In this document: one piece after another, positions 1 to 8,439 of the stretch | Layout: each line of letters starts with the position of its first letter | How positions within the stretch are numbered: the first letter of the stretch is position 1 | Source of the DNA: Pseudomonadota bacterium | Lineage (GTDB): Bacteria; Myxococcota_A; UBA9160; JADFDR01 | DNA: 64,000 nt | Reading direction: 5' to 3' | Assembly (NCBI GenBank): GCA_003353845.1 | Contig: PIVT01000003.1 | Location: 48,475 to 112,474, forward strand | Position numbers and translations under genes: made by a program | Notes under the pieces: model-generated | The model's database searches: none | Told to the model about the DNA's origin: nothing | The model's input: only the letters and a program-made list of their open reading frames with translations

Positions 1-652
1 CAATGTAATCGTCTTCGTGTATGGGATTAAATAGATTCGGTTGATCCGGATAAATGGGAATGGGAGCACCGGCTTTTATCATCATCAAGTGATACCAAGG
101 CCATCCGCCGTTACTTCCATAAGGGACACTGAAACGCGCGATGGTGGTTGGGATCTTCCATTCGCGAGAGGCAAAACGCGCCACCGACTCCGCCGCGATC
201 TTACACATACTGTAGGTCGGCATCATGACTCGATGATTTTCGCCCAGGGGATCGCTTTCTTTTAACAAGTGATCACCAGCGTACTGATACACACCTCCAG
301 ACGAAACATGAAGGAAGGCTTTCGCGCGACGGCAGCGCGACATCAGGCGCCCCACCCCCTCTGCATTGGCGCGCAAGTCATATTCAAACTCTCCCGTCTT
401 CACGACCGCAAAGTGAAGAACGTAATCAAAATCGTCGGGCACGTGATCTAAGCAATCGTCGGCAAGGTCGGCCTTGAGAGTCTTCACGCCCAAGGCTTCG
501 ACGCGCTCCACATCTTCAGGTTTCTGGAAGCGAGCCAGTCCGTACACCTCGTTGGCTTTGGCCAATTCGCGGGCCAGCGGGAAGCCCACCTGACTGGTAG
601 GGCCTGTAATCAGAATTTTCTTCTCGCTGAGCTGGATCGCCACGATACTCAT
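1..652 (-). CDS. NAD-dependent epimerase/dehydratase, 3' end beyond window
   Basis: About 217 codons of an extended-SDR sugar or steroid epimerase/dehydratase are visible and the frame runs off the left edge. The start is the ATG at 650-652, with GGGAG immediately upstream. Near the N-terminus sits a dinucleotide-binding loop (GPTSQVG) after the first beta strand (KILIT). The active-site pair is seen as a serine run (VSSGG) and the Tyr-x-x-x-Lys motif YSMCK. The substrate cannot be told: it could be a nucleotide-sugar or 3beta-hydroxysteroid type enzyme. The family is cytoplasmic and NAD(P) dependent. It diverges from the chemotaxis receptor, with a 408-base gap between them. Family assignment is secure, function is not. 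Confidence 0.85.
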   Translation of the reverse strand, partial: MSIVAIQLSEKKILITGPTSQVGFPLARELAKANEVYGLARFQKPEDVERVEALGVKTLKADLADDCLDHVPDDFDYVLHFAVVKTGEFEYDLRANAEGVGRLMSRCRRAKAFLHVSSGGVYQYAGDHLLKESDPLGENHRVMMPTYSMCKIAAESVARFASREWKIPTTIARFSVPYGSNGGWPWYHLMMIKAGAPIPIYPDQPNLFNPIHEDDYI

Positions 653-1060
653 CTCCCTAGATTCGGTATGACCGGTTTCAATCTCTTTCCACTATTTCTA
701 CAGCAAAACTTTTGACAGACGGCAAAAGCATCAACATTTCTAAAAGTTGCAGGCTGGTTTTCCATAGCAACGACAAGAGGCTGGCAGATTTCGTGAAATA
801 GAACAAGTTCTCCTATTTATTCCAGTCACGGCAGAATACCCATGGCCATGAGCAATGGTAAACACTTAAAAGAGAAAAACGCTAAAAGATCAAGTCTCAA
901 TGGACAGCGTTTCTCCCTGAAAAATCGCGCAAAAACCAGACCTAGCTGCGCCTCTTTTAAGAAAAGTTTTCCTTACTTATTGCCGATGAGAGAGAAGCTC
1001 TCAGCAGGCTCGCTGGAAGTGTGACAGCGTGATCGCTCTGATGAACAACGGTGGATAATA
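653..1060. other. Intergenic region between divergent epimerase and chemoreceptor
   Basis: This is a 408-base non-coding stretch. The only feature I can support is the sigma-28-like promoter at 962-989. A 60-codon open frame at 842-1024 is Lys/Ser rich, matches no family I know and overlaps that promoter, so I do not call it. A good -35 hexamer (TTGACA, 712-717) has no convincing -10 partner. Confidence 0.5.
962..989 (+). promoter_or_regulatory. Sigma-28 (FliA)-like promoter of the chemoreceptor gene
   Basis: AAAAGTTT (962-969), a 12-base spacer, then GCCGATGA (982-989). The enterobacterial FliA consensus is TAAAGTTT-N11-GCCGATAA, so both boxes match 7 of 8 and the spacer is one base long. 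The predicted start near 996 leaves a leader of about 65 bases to the GTG at 1061. Placement ahead of a chemoreceptor fits FliA control of motility genes. Confidence 0.6.
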
Positions 1061-3673
1061 GTGACTCCAAAAGACACTAAAGAGCTGTATTCCCTCAAAA
1101 GAATGTGGCTTGGCTTTGCGACTATTCACGCGGTCTGGGGCGTCGTCGGTGCCATGTTGGCCTTCATCCTCTTGCAAGCCGTTCTGCGCCTGCCCCCCTA
1201 TGAACTCAAGATCACGCTCATGTACTTGATTCCGGTGGGAGCCCTCGCCACCAGCTGGGACTCCTTCAGCCGACAACGCCGCATTCGGCCCTTCATTGCG
1301 ATGATGCAGAACATCCAAGAAGGCACGGCCAATGCCAGCGATTATGAAGATGGGTTTCGTGTCATTTCGAATCTTCCACTGGATGAGTTCATTCGTGGCG
1401 TTCGGTTTTGGAGTCTCGCACCCGCGACCGTCATGCTTTTGGTTTCATTGCACACCAACGCGCTCTCTTATTATTCCATGTTCCTCGTCGTCATGGCTGC
1501 GTTTACGGCCGGCATTTACTGTCTGATCTTCATCTATACTCACATGAAAATGTTGCTACGGCCCTATCGCCAACTCGCGGCGTCCGGGATTCCCGACCCC
1601 GACAGACGCAAGAGCCTGGTCAAACCCCTTACCATTCGCACGAAGATCGGGTTTGTCGTCGGCAGTCTGGCGCTCACTTGTACCTTCTTCAGTGTGAGCG
1701 TGGGGCAAACACGCATTCTTCGCCCACTGGGTGAGTTCGCATCCTCGGGACAAATGGAATTACTCGAGACCCGGATGCGGGACTCTGAAAAGATCCTCAA
1801 CCCTGCCCTGTACGGTGAAGCCGCTGCAACGGAAGCCATGCGACGACTCGATGCCGCCCCCATCAAGGTCGAGTTGGGCATGGGAAGCTTCCTCATCCTC
1901 GATCGGGAAGAAAGGTCGGTGATTCAGGGCCCTGAAGACTTGCTCCTGGACGGTGAAATTCGTGCCATCCTCGACGCCGATACCAATGAGGGCAGCAGCG
2001 CCAATTACAATACACCGCACCATTTCAGTTGGTCTGCCCTGTCGAACCCGCGCTACTTGCTCGTTGTGTCGACCCCACAAGATGCCTTCGGCTTCCCCAT
2101 GCGAATCAGCGGATGGTTTCAAACTTTTGTCGTTCTCATCGCGATGTTGCTCGGCGTCGCCGCCTCACAGTACCTCTGCTCGGACATTGATTGGTCTGTG
2201 AAAAAATTGCGCCTGCACATGGAAGAAGTCGCCAACGGCAATCTTCGAGTAGCAGCCTTCGAATCTGAAGATGATCTCGGCCACTTGGGACGCAACTTTG
2301 AAACCATGACCACCGGGCTACGGGAAATCATCACCAAGGTCGCCGATACGGCGGACCGCGTGGAACAAGGCTCAAACGACATTGTAAGATCGTCGGGCCG
2401 TGTGTCCCTGGCCAGCATTTCGCAAACAGGCGACATTCGCGAAGTCAGTAAATCCATGAGAAACATCGATGATTTAGTAAAAAGCATTGCCGATTACGCG
2501 GTGGACCTCAACGGTTCTGTGGATGCTTCATCGGATTCCATCGACAGTCTTTGCCATACCAGCGGAGGCTTGACCCAAGCCGGACAAGCCTTGGGGGGAC
2601 ATGTCCAGCAAATTGCCACGGCCTACGAGCGCATGTTTGAAACCATCGAGAGTGTCAGTGCCTGCACCTTCCGATTCAGTCACGCGGCGACGGAAACGTC
2701 CAGCGGGATGCATCAAATGTCCTCCGCCCTACAGGAAGTCAATCGCAATGCATCGGAGACCTCACGTCTCTCCGAGGCGGTTATTGACAGCGCTGATCGA
2801 GGTCAAACCAAAGTTAAAGAAACCATTTCCGGCATCGGGTCCATTCGCGAAAACACCCAGGAAGTGGAGACGATGATTCATGACTTCAGTACAAAGGCCA
2901 AGCAGATTGGCAGTATTATTAGCGTGATTGACGATGTGGCGGACGAAACCAATCTACTCGCTTTGAATGCGGCTGTGATCGCTGCCCAATCGGGAGAGCA
3001 AGGCCGAGCCTTCTCCGTTGTGGCCGATGAAATCAACGAACTGGCCGACCGTGTCCTCGTTAGTACCAAGGAAATCAGCAACCTGATTAAATCAGTCCAA
3101 CAAAGCGCCAGCGATGCGGTTGTCGCTATCGCGCGCGGCACCGCGAGTGTTGAGAGCGGTCTCAACCTGTCCCAAGAAGCAGGTAGCGCGCTTGAAGAAA
3201 TCACCAGTTCGGCCCGGGAGAGCGGAACCCGCATGCATGAAGTAGTGGCCGCTGTGGGCGAACAGTCACGGGCGGCCGATCATCTCGCCCGTATGATGAC
3301 CGAAGTGATCGAAGCCATTAAGCAGATTGAAGTCGTCTCGAAAGATCAAAGCGAGAGTACGGAAGCCGTCATTGCAAGCAACGAAGCCATGAGCGTTGCA
3401 GCGGAACAGATCCAAGAATCCAATCAAGAGCAGGTGCGCTCCACGAACGCGATCAAAGGCCACATCAATCAGGTGCGCACGGTAACCACCGGAATTTCTA
3501 GTTCCTTGGTGGAAGAAGCACGGAAGGTGGCTCTCGTAGGTCAGTTGCTAGAAGCCGTGAACGACAGCGCAGTCACCAATGAGGAATCGACTGCGAGCAT
3601 GACCCAGGCCGCTGATGTCTTACTCGACGAAGCGGCAAATCTGCGCGAAGGCATCAAGCGCTTCAAGATCTAA
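1061..3673 (+). CDS. Methyl-accepting chemotaxis protein with multi-pass N-terminus
   Basis: 870 residues from a GTG start; Met15 is an alternative. Four hydrophobic segments in the first 150 residues are followed by one near 192-212, an extracytoplasmic stretch of about 140 residues, and another near 350-372. A HAMP region (about 375-428) leads into a long helical signalling domain. The hairpin tip is recognisable at residues 629-649. Two positions normally Glu and Arg there (Tsr E385 and R388) are Ile640 and Gln643. No C-terminal CheR-binding pentapeptide is seen (it ends RFKI). The protein should be an inner-membrane sensor coupling to CheA/CheW; no che or fla genes lie in the window. The ligand is unknown. 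Confidence 0.93.
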   Translation: MTPKDTKELYSLKRMWLGFATIHAVWGVVGAMLAFILLQAVLRLPPYELKITLMYLIPVGALATSWDSFSRQRRIRPFIAMMQNIQEGTANASDYEDGFRVISNLPLDEFIRGVRFWSLAPATVMLLVSLHTNALSYYSMFLVVMAAFTAGIYCLIFIYTHMKMLLRPYRQLAASGIPDPDRRKSLVKPLTIRTKIGFVVGSLALTCTFFSVSVGQTRILRPLGEFASSGQMELLETRMRDSEKILNPALYGEAAATEAMRRLDAAPIKVELGMGSFLILDREERSVIQGPEDLLLDGEIRAILDADTNEGSSANYNTPHHFSWSALSNPRYLLVVSTPQDAFGFPMRISGWFQTFVVLIAMLLGVAASQYLCSDIDWSVKKLRLHMEEVANGNLRVAAFESEDDLGHLGRNFETMTTGLREIITKVADTADRVEQGSNDIVRSSGRVSLASISQTGDIREVSKSMRNIDDLVKSIADYAVDLNGSVDASSDSIDSLCHTSGGLTQAGQALGGHVQQIATAYERMFETIESVSACTFRFSHAATETSSGMHQMSSALQEVNRNASETSRLSEAVIDSADRGQTKVKETISGIGSIRENTQEVETMIHDFSTKAKQIGSIISVIDDVADETNLLALNAAVIAAQSGEQGRAFSVVADEINELADRVLVSTKEISNLIKSVQQSASDAVVAIARGTASVESGLNLSQEAGSALEEITSSARESGTRMHEVVAAVGEQSRAADHLARMMTEVIEAIKQIEVVSKDQSESTEAVIASNEAMSVAAEQIQESNQEQVRSTNAIKGHINQVRTVTTGISSSLVEEARKVALVGQLLEAVNDSAVTNEESTASMTQAADVLLDEAANLREGIKRFKI

Positions 3674-3702
3674 TCCCGCCCTCACAACTAATTTTATCAA
3701 CT

Positions 3703-5214
3703 CTACGAACGAGCTTGGCTTGCAGCTGTTCTTCCCGCGTAACGGCCGAAGAAACTCGCCCCTGCAACGGACATCCCACTAGAGTAGGTGCGACCTTCAC
3801 GGGGCAGCCCGGCGGTCGTACGCCCTGCTGCAAACAGTCCCGGAACCACGCTTCCATCACCCCGAAGAACTTCGCCCGTGGGAAGAGTGTCCAAGCCTCC
3901 TAAAGTAAACACAGCAAAGATCGCTTTATCGGTTGAACAATTCAGTGCAGCATAGGGTGGACTGGCGAGGGGTCTCAAATAATCCTTGTGCTTGTGAAAC
4001 AAGGGGTCCTCGCCCTTCTCCGCATGCTTGTTAAAAAACTCGAGGGTGTGCGACAGAGAGCCTTCTGGCATTTCCAACGCCTTCTCAAGATCCTCAAAGG
4101 TCTCTTCCACGGCGGCAATCCTGTGCAAGGCCTGTGTCTGACCGTATAGATCATCATCGACAATCAGATAGGCCCTGCCATTTTGATTCCGAAGAATCGC
4201 ATCACTGCTTCGACCATGATAGACATCTTCGTTGATAAACCGTTGTCCCTGTTCATTCACCAAGATGCCCTTCAGATGCGCAGCGGGTGGGTAAAAGGGC
4301 GTCGACAAAAGGCCTTGCGACATGTTCATAATACTGCCGCCCGCAGCCTCTCCCATACAAATTCCGCGCCCGTCATCTCCATCTGTACCAATGGGATAGT
4401 TACAAGCAAGTAACTCCGGTGCGTGCTTACGCACCATCTCTTTGTTCATGATGAAGCCCCCGGTCGCCAAAACCACGCCCTGGCGCGCCCGAACAAACTT
4501 GGGCTGACGATCAACAAAGACCAACAAGCCGGCAACTCGTCCTTGTTCATCAGTAACAAGGGTCTCGACCAAGGCTTCGTAGACAATCTCTGCACCCGCT
4601 TCCTGTGCAGCCTTCACCACCTTTTGCATGACGAGCCCGCCCGCATCACCTTCAATTTTGGGCTTGTGTCCACGGGGCGCTGGCTTTGCCTGAGTAAGGA
4701 AGGGATAGGCCAGTTCGTTGCCGGAATAACAAAGGCCATCGTCGTTTTCCGGGAGGGTTGTTTTCTCTTTATGGAAACATTCCTTGAACTCAATGCCCAA
4801 GCCCACCACCCAATCAAAATGCTCCAGGCTCTCGTTACAGTAAAGACGCACCTTGGCCTCGTCTGCATTTTTCCCACTGGCGAGCATCAAGTATTTAAAC
4901 ATCTCTTCTTTGTCGTCTTCGAAGCCACAGGCTTTTTGAACCGGGGTGCCGCCACCGAAGTAGAACAAACCACCGGACAAGGCCGTCGCGCCTCCTGCTC
5001 CAGATGCCCGTTCCAAGATCAGGACCTCAGAGCCAGCGCGAGCAGCCTCAATGGCAGCGGCACCACCCGCCACCCCCAGACCCACGACGACAACATCTGA
5101 TTCTATATCCCAGGCTGGCACCTGGGAGAGTGGCCACACTGTTGCACTGTTGGCATCTTTCACTTCTAAGGCCAAACCGTTACCCTCTGAAAGCAATCGA
5201 ACGAATCGATGCAC
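3703..5214 (-). CDS. FAD-dependent dehydrogenase, fumarate reductase / 3-ketosteroid dehydrogenase-like
   Basis: 503 residues, GTG start at 5214; the first 35 residues are poorly defined, so an internal start is possible. An FAD-binding dinucleotide fold begins at about residue 40, with GLGVAGG (45-51), Glu68 closing the motif, and GGATALSGG (74-82), as in the FAD_binding_2 family. The C-terminus has the second FAD contact (GLFAAG) and a Tyr-Ser-Ser-Gly-Met-Ser segment. Family members reduce or desaturate fumarate, 3-ketosteroids or other enones. The substrate here is not determined. It converges on the chemoreceptor gene with a 29-base gap and diverges from the DUF3604 gene. No signal peptide or haem motif is seen, so it is probably cytoplasmic. 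Confidence 0.88.
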   Translation of the reverse strand: MHRFVRLLSEGNGLALEVKDANSATVWPLSQVPAWDIESDVVVVGLGVAGGAAAIEAARAGSEVLILERASGAGGATALSGGLFYFGGGTPVQKACGFEDDKEEMFKYLMLASGKNADEAKVRLYCNESLEHFDWVVGLGIEFKECFHKEKTTLPENDDGLCYSGNELAYPFLTQAKPAPRGHKPKIEGDAGGLVMQKVVKAAQEAGAEIVYEALVETLVTDEQGRVAGLLVFVDRQPKFVRARQGVVLATGGFIMNKEMVRKHAPELLACNYPIGTDGDDGRGICMGEAAGGSIMNMSQGLLSTPFYPPAAHLKGILVNEQGQRFINEDVYHGRSSDAILRNQNGRAYLIVDDDLYGQTQALHRIAAVEETFEDLEKALEMPEGSLSHTLEFFNKHAEKGEDPLFHKHKDYLRPLASPPYAALNCSTDKAIFAVFTLGGLDTLPTGEVLRGDGSVVPGLFAAGRTTAGLPREGRTYSSGMSVAGASFFGRYAGRTAASQARS

Positions 5215-5449
5215 ATAAATGCTGTAACGTCATACGTGAACGAATTGAACCGACCAAACCGTTACTCGCGAGCTAAAAACACTCCTCTCCGATGACTAAC
5301 AACTATAGAATGTACTGAGCCAAATCGGAAGAGTAGATAGGTCATTCTCAAGGAACCACTCGCTGGACTCAATTTTTGAAAACATCTCGATGAGTGAGTC
5401 CCCTCAGTTCACGCGAGCGCACCTGAGTAAGCTGGAGCTTTTTTAATCT

Positions 5450-7480
5450 ATGCCTGGGTTTGTCTTCAACACTGTCCATTCCACCAAAACCCTTGGGTTT
5501 CGGCATCGGGTTGGTTTGGTCACTGTGATCGGCTCCTGCCTTTCAGCCCTACCGGGTTTAGCTTCTGCGGAGCTTCAACAAGCGCCTGCAACAATCAGCG
5601 CGCCCACCTCCAACGCGAGCCACGCTTGTTCTGGTTACAACAAACTCCGCAATCCCTTTTTTGGTGACCTCCACGTCCACACCGTCTTCTCCTTGGATGC
5701 GAGCACACAAGGCACCCGCAATCGGCCCGCTGACGCCTACCGTTTTGCCCGCGGAGAACGCTTGGGCCTTCAGCCCTATGACGCTGCCGACAACCCTCTT
5801 CGTTCAGCTCAGTTGGCCCGTCCCCTGGACTTTGCGGCAGTGACAGACCATGCGGAGCTTCTGGGAGAATGGAACATCTGCAACACGCCCGGTCTCGACG
5901 GACACGATTCCTTCATTTGCAAGATTTATCGCAGGTGGCCCCGCGCTGCGTTTTTCTACATGAACAGTCAAGCAGCACAGGGAAACCGCCACGACTTCTG
6001 CGGCCCCCAAGGCAAGAATTGCTTAGAAGCCGCAAAGCTCCCTTGGAATGAAATCAGAGAGGCGGCGGATGCTGCCAGTGACACTTCTCCAGATTGCTCG
6101 TTCACCGCTTTTCAAGCCTATGAATGGACGGGTGCTACAGGGGCGGGTAATAATTTTCACCGCAATGTGATTTACAAGAACTCCATCACACCCGAACTGC
6201 CCCTCAGCTTCCTCGACGAACCCCGCGTTCAGCGTCTCTGGGAAACCCTCTTGAGCAAATGCAGAAATGCTGGCACCGGTTGTGACGTGCTTGTCATCCC
6301 ACACAATTCCAATCTCTCCGATGGCACCATGTTTCGCACAACTCAAGAAGACGGAAGCCCCATCGACCGAAGCGAAGTCACTGCGCGCGCGGAGATGGAA
6401 CCCCTGGTCGAGATTCTCCAACACAAGGGTGATTCGGAATGCGCTGTCGGACTTGGAACACAAGACGAGCTGTGCAATTTTGAAAAGTTGCCCTATAGCA
6501 ACTTCACTGGGAAATACGTCCCTTATAAGGCGGAGCCACCCTCCTCTCGTCAGTTCATACGCAACATCCTGAAAGAGGGGCTTCGGATCGAAGCCGAAAT
6601 GGGAGTGAACCCTTTCAAGTTTGGGGTTCTGGCAAGTACAGACACTCATATCGGCACCCCCGGTTTAGTGGCAGAAGACAGAGCTTTCCCCGGCCACGGT
6701 GGAGCGGGAAATCCTTCGGCCACAGAACTACCCAAGGGCCTGCCCGACACCCTTGAATTCAACCCGGGTGGGCTCGCCGTTGTCTGGGCTGAAGAGAACA
6801 CGCGAGATTCACTCTTTGCCGCGTTAAAGCGACGCGAAACCTACGGTACGAGTGGACCGCGCATCACTCTTCGTTTCTTTGGAGGCTGGGACTATCCAGC
6901 AGATGCCTGCAGCCAGCCCGATCTTGCCTCGCTCGGGTACCGCCAAGGGGTTCCCATGGGTGGCGACTTAACGTCCGCATCCTCCCAGGCCCAAGCGCCA
7001 ACCTTTCTCCTCTCTGCCTTGCGAGATCCAGGTGGGACCGGAGTAAATGGGATGCCCTTGCAGCGCATTCAGATCATCAAAGGCTGGCAAGATGGGGACA
7101 CGCTCAAGGAGGAGGTTTTTGAGGTAGGCGGGAACCCGTCCAACGGAGCCCATGTTGACCTGGACACCTGCGAACCACAGGGCGAAGGCTATGACAGCCT
7201 CTGTAGCACCTGGTCGGATCCAAATTTCGATCCCAGCCAGAGTGCCTTTTACTACGCCCGCGTCGTTGAAAATCCAACTTGCCGCTGGAGCCAGCAAGTC
7301 TGTGTCGCAAATCGTGTGCGTTGTGACGACCCCTCGAATATCAAAAAAGGGTTCGAATTTTGCTGCTCTTCCACGCAGGCCAAGACGATTCAAGAACGCG
7401 CTTGGAGTTCTCCCATTTGGTTTCGCCCAAACAATAAAACCAGCAGGGCCAGAACATCGGACAAAACGATTGGCGGATGA
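5450..7480 (+). CDS. DUF3604 secreted metallo-protein (PHP-like)
   Basis: 676 residues. A Sec signal peptide ends near LASA (residues 37-40), so the protein is exported. The mature part begins with a PHP-type metal-ligand motif GDLHVHT (72-78) and later TDHAE (132-136). A later STDTH segment supplies a further His/Asp, as in the DUF3604 family, which is thought to fold like PHP phosphoesterases. Several cysteines in the C-terminal third suggest disulphides. The reaction is unknown. The gene overlaps the following isomerase gene by 4 bases (ATGA). I recall the DUF3604 plus parvulin pairing from marine gammaproteobacteria, which suggests a folding partner for an exported enzyme. A Shine-Dalgarno is only weakly visible (GGAG about 14 bases upstream). 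Confidence 0.88.
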   Translation: MPGFVFNTVHSTKTLGFRHRVGLVTVIGSCLSALPGLASAELQQAPATISAPTSNASHACSGYNKLRNPFFGDLHVHTVFSLDASTQGTRNRPADAYRFARGERLGLQPYDAADNPLRSAQLARPLDFAAVTDHAELLGEWNICNTPGLDGHDSFICKIYRRWPRAAFFYMNSQAAQGNRHDFCGPQGKNCLEAAKLPWNEIREAADAASDTSPDCSFTAFQAYEWTGATGAGNNFHRNVIYKNSITPELPLSFLDEPRVQRLWETLLSKCRNAGTGCDVLVIPHNSNLSDGTMFRTTQEDGSPIDRSEVTARAEMEPLVEILQHKGDSECAVGLGTQDELCNFEKLPYSNFTGKYVPYKAEPPSSRQFIRNILKEGLRIEAEMGVNPFKFGVLASTDTHIGTPGLVAEDRAFPGHGGAGNPSATELPKGLPDTLEFNPGGLAVVWAEENTRDSLFAALKRRETYGTSGPRITLRFFGGWDYPADACSQPDLASLGYRQGVPMGGDLTSASSQAQAPTFLLSALRDPGGTGVNGMPLQRIQIIKGWQDGDTLKEEVFEVGGNPSNGAHVDLDTCEPQGEGYDSLCSTWSDPNFDPSQSAFYYARVVENPTCRWSQQVCVANRVRCDDPSNIKKGFEFCCSSTQAKTIQERAWSSPIWFRPNNKTSRARTSDKTIGG

Positions 7481-8439
7481 GTAAACGCTCCTACTTCACG
7501 AAGCCCCTCTTTCACTTTCTGCTCTTGGGTGGGCTCCTCTTCTTCGCTCAAAACGCCCTGCTAGATGCCAGGACAGCTCCTGAAGCGTCACTCCTCATCA
7601 GCGCAGCGGACATTGAAAGCATCGAAAAAGACTGGCGTTTGCTCACTGGCGCCCCACCCAGTACCGAGGAGCGTGCGCGACTGATCGAGCAGCGAATCGA
7701 CGACGAAATCCTGATCGAAGAAGCCATCCGGCTTGGTTGGCACTTGACCGACCCTGTCATTCAAGATCGCCTGATTCGCAATGTTCGTTTCATTCAACCC
7801 GAAAGTCAGGAGACAGACGCGGCTTTATTGCGCCAAGCCCGAGACATGGGAATGGATCGCAGCGATCTGGTAGTGAGGCGACGACTCATTGAGCGTATGA
7901 AAATGCTGATTTCAACGCGGGCTCGCGCCATGGAGCCCAGCGAACAAGAGCTAAATTCGTATTACCAAGAGCACGCGCAGGCTTACCAGGTGCCCGAGAA
8001 AATCGAGCTCACCCAACTCTACCTCAGCCAGGACCTGCGCGGCGACTCCCTTCAGCGCGATGCCAACGCTCTGCTGCAAGACCTGCTCCGAGCGCAAACA
8101 CTCCCCACTTCTGTCTCGGAACGAGGCGACCCGTTCCTCCACCCCAGACACTTCCCTCTTTCCAGTAAGCAAAAATATGCCGCCAGGTTTGGTGACAGCT
8201 TTGCCAAGCTCGCCTTTGAAGAAACAGACAGCACATGGGCGGGTCCCATACCGTCTAGCTATGGGCTTCACTTGATTTGGATCCACGATCGATCGGCGCC
8301 TTACACGCCTACCTTGGATGAAATTCGTTCGAGCCTGCTCAGGGATATACAGAGCGCCAAAGAGAGAGCCTTACTGACGCAAACGCTCAAGGAATACAGA
8401 GAGTACTGGGTTATTCAAATAGAAGATTCGAGACCTTAA
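7477..8439 (+). CDS. Parvulin-type peptidyl-prolyl cis-trans isomerase, membrane anchored
   Basis: 320 residues. One hydrophobic segment (about 10-27) anchors the protein, with the bulk expected in the periplasm. Residues 45-150 are an SurA/PrsA-like helical chaperone region, and 165-270 resemble a PpiC rotamase domain, including the late GPIPSSYGLHLI segment with its conserved Gly and His. It overlaps the DUF3604 gene by 4 bases, so translation is probably coupled, and a dedicated folding role for that product is inferred. The stop overlaps the convergent kinase gene by 4 bases. The rotamase domain is divergent, so catalytic activity is less certain than the fold. Confidence 0.82.
   Translation: MSKRSYFTKPLFHFLLLGGLLFFAQNALLDARTAPEASLLISAADIESIEKDWRLLTGAPPSTEERARLIEQRIDDEILIEEAIRLGWHLTDPVIQDRLIRNVRFIQPESQETDAALLRQARDMGMDRSDLVVRRRLIERMKMLISTRARAMEPSEQELNSYYQEHAQAYQVPEKIELTQLYLSQDLRGDSLQRDANALLQDLLRAQTLPTSVSERGDPFLHPRHFPLSSKQKYAARFGDSFAKLAFEETDSTWAGPIPSSYGLHLIWIHDRSAPYTPTLDEIRSSLLRDIQSAKERALLTQTLKEYREYWVIQIEDSRP

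Noticed and set aside
712..717. TTGACA in the gap before the chemoreceptor
   Set aside because: No acceptable -10 at normal spacing, and it would imply a leader of over 300 bases.
842..1024. 60-codon open frame upstream of the chemoreceptor
   Set aside because: Lys/Ser-rich, no family resemblance, no clear ribosome site, and it runs across the sigma-28-like promoter.
4423..5100. 225-codon open frame on the plus strand
   Set aside because: Fully antisense to the well-supported flavoprotein gene, with low-quality His/Leu/Cys-rich sequence and no domain.
6023..6649. 208-codon open frame on the minus strand
   Set aside because: Lies within the DUF3604 gene on the opposite strand and has no recognisable domain.
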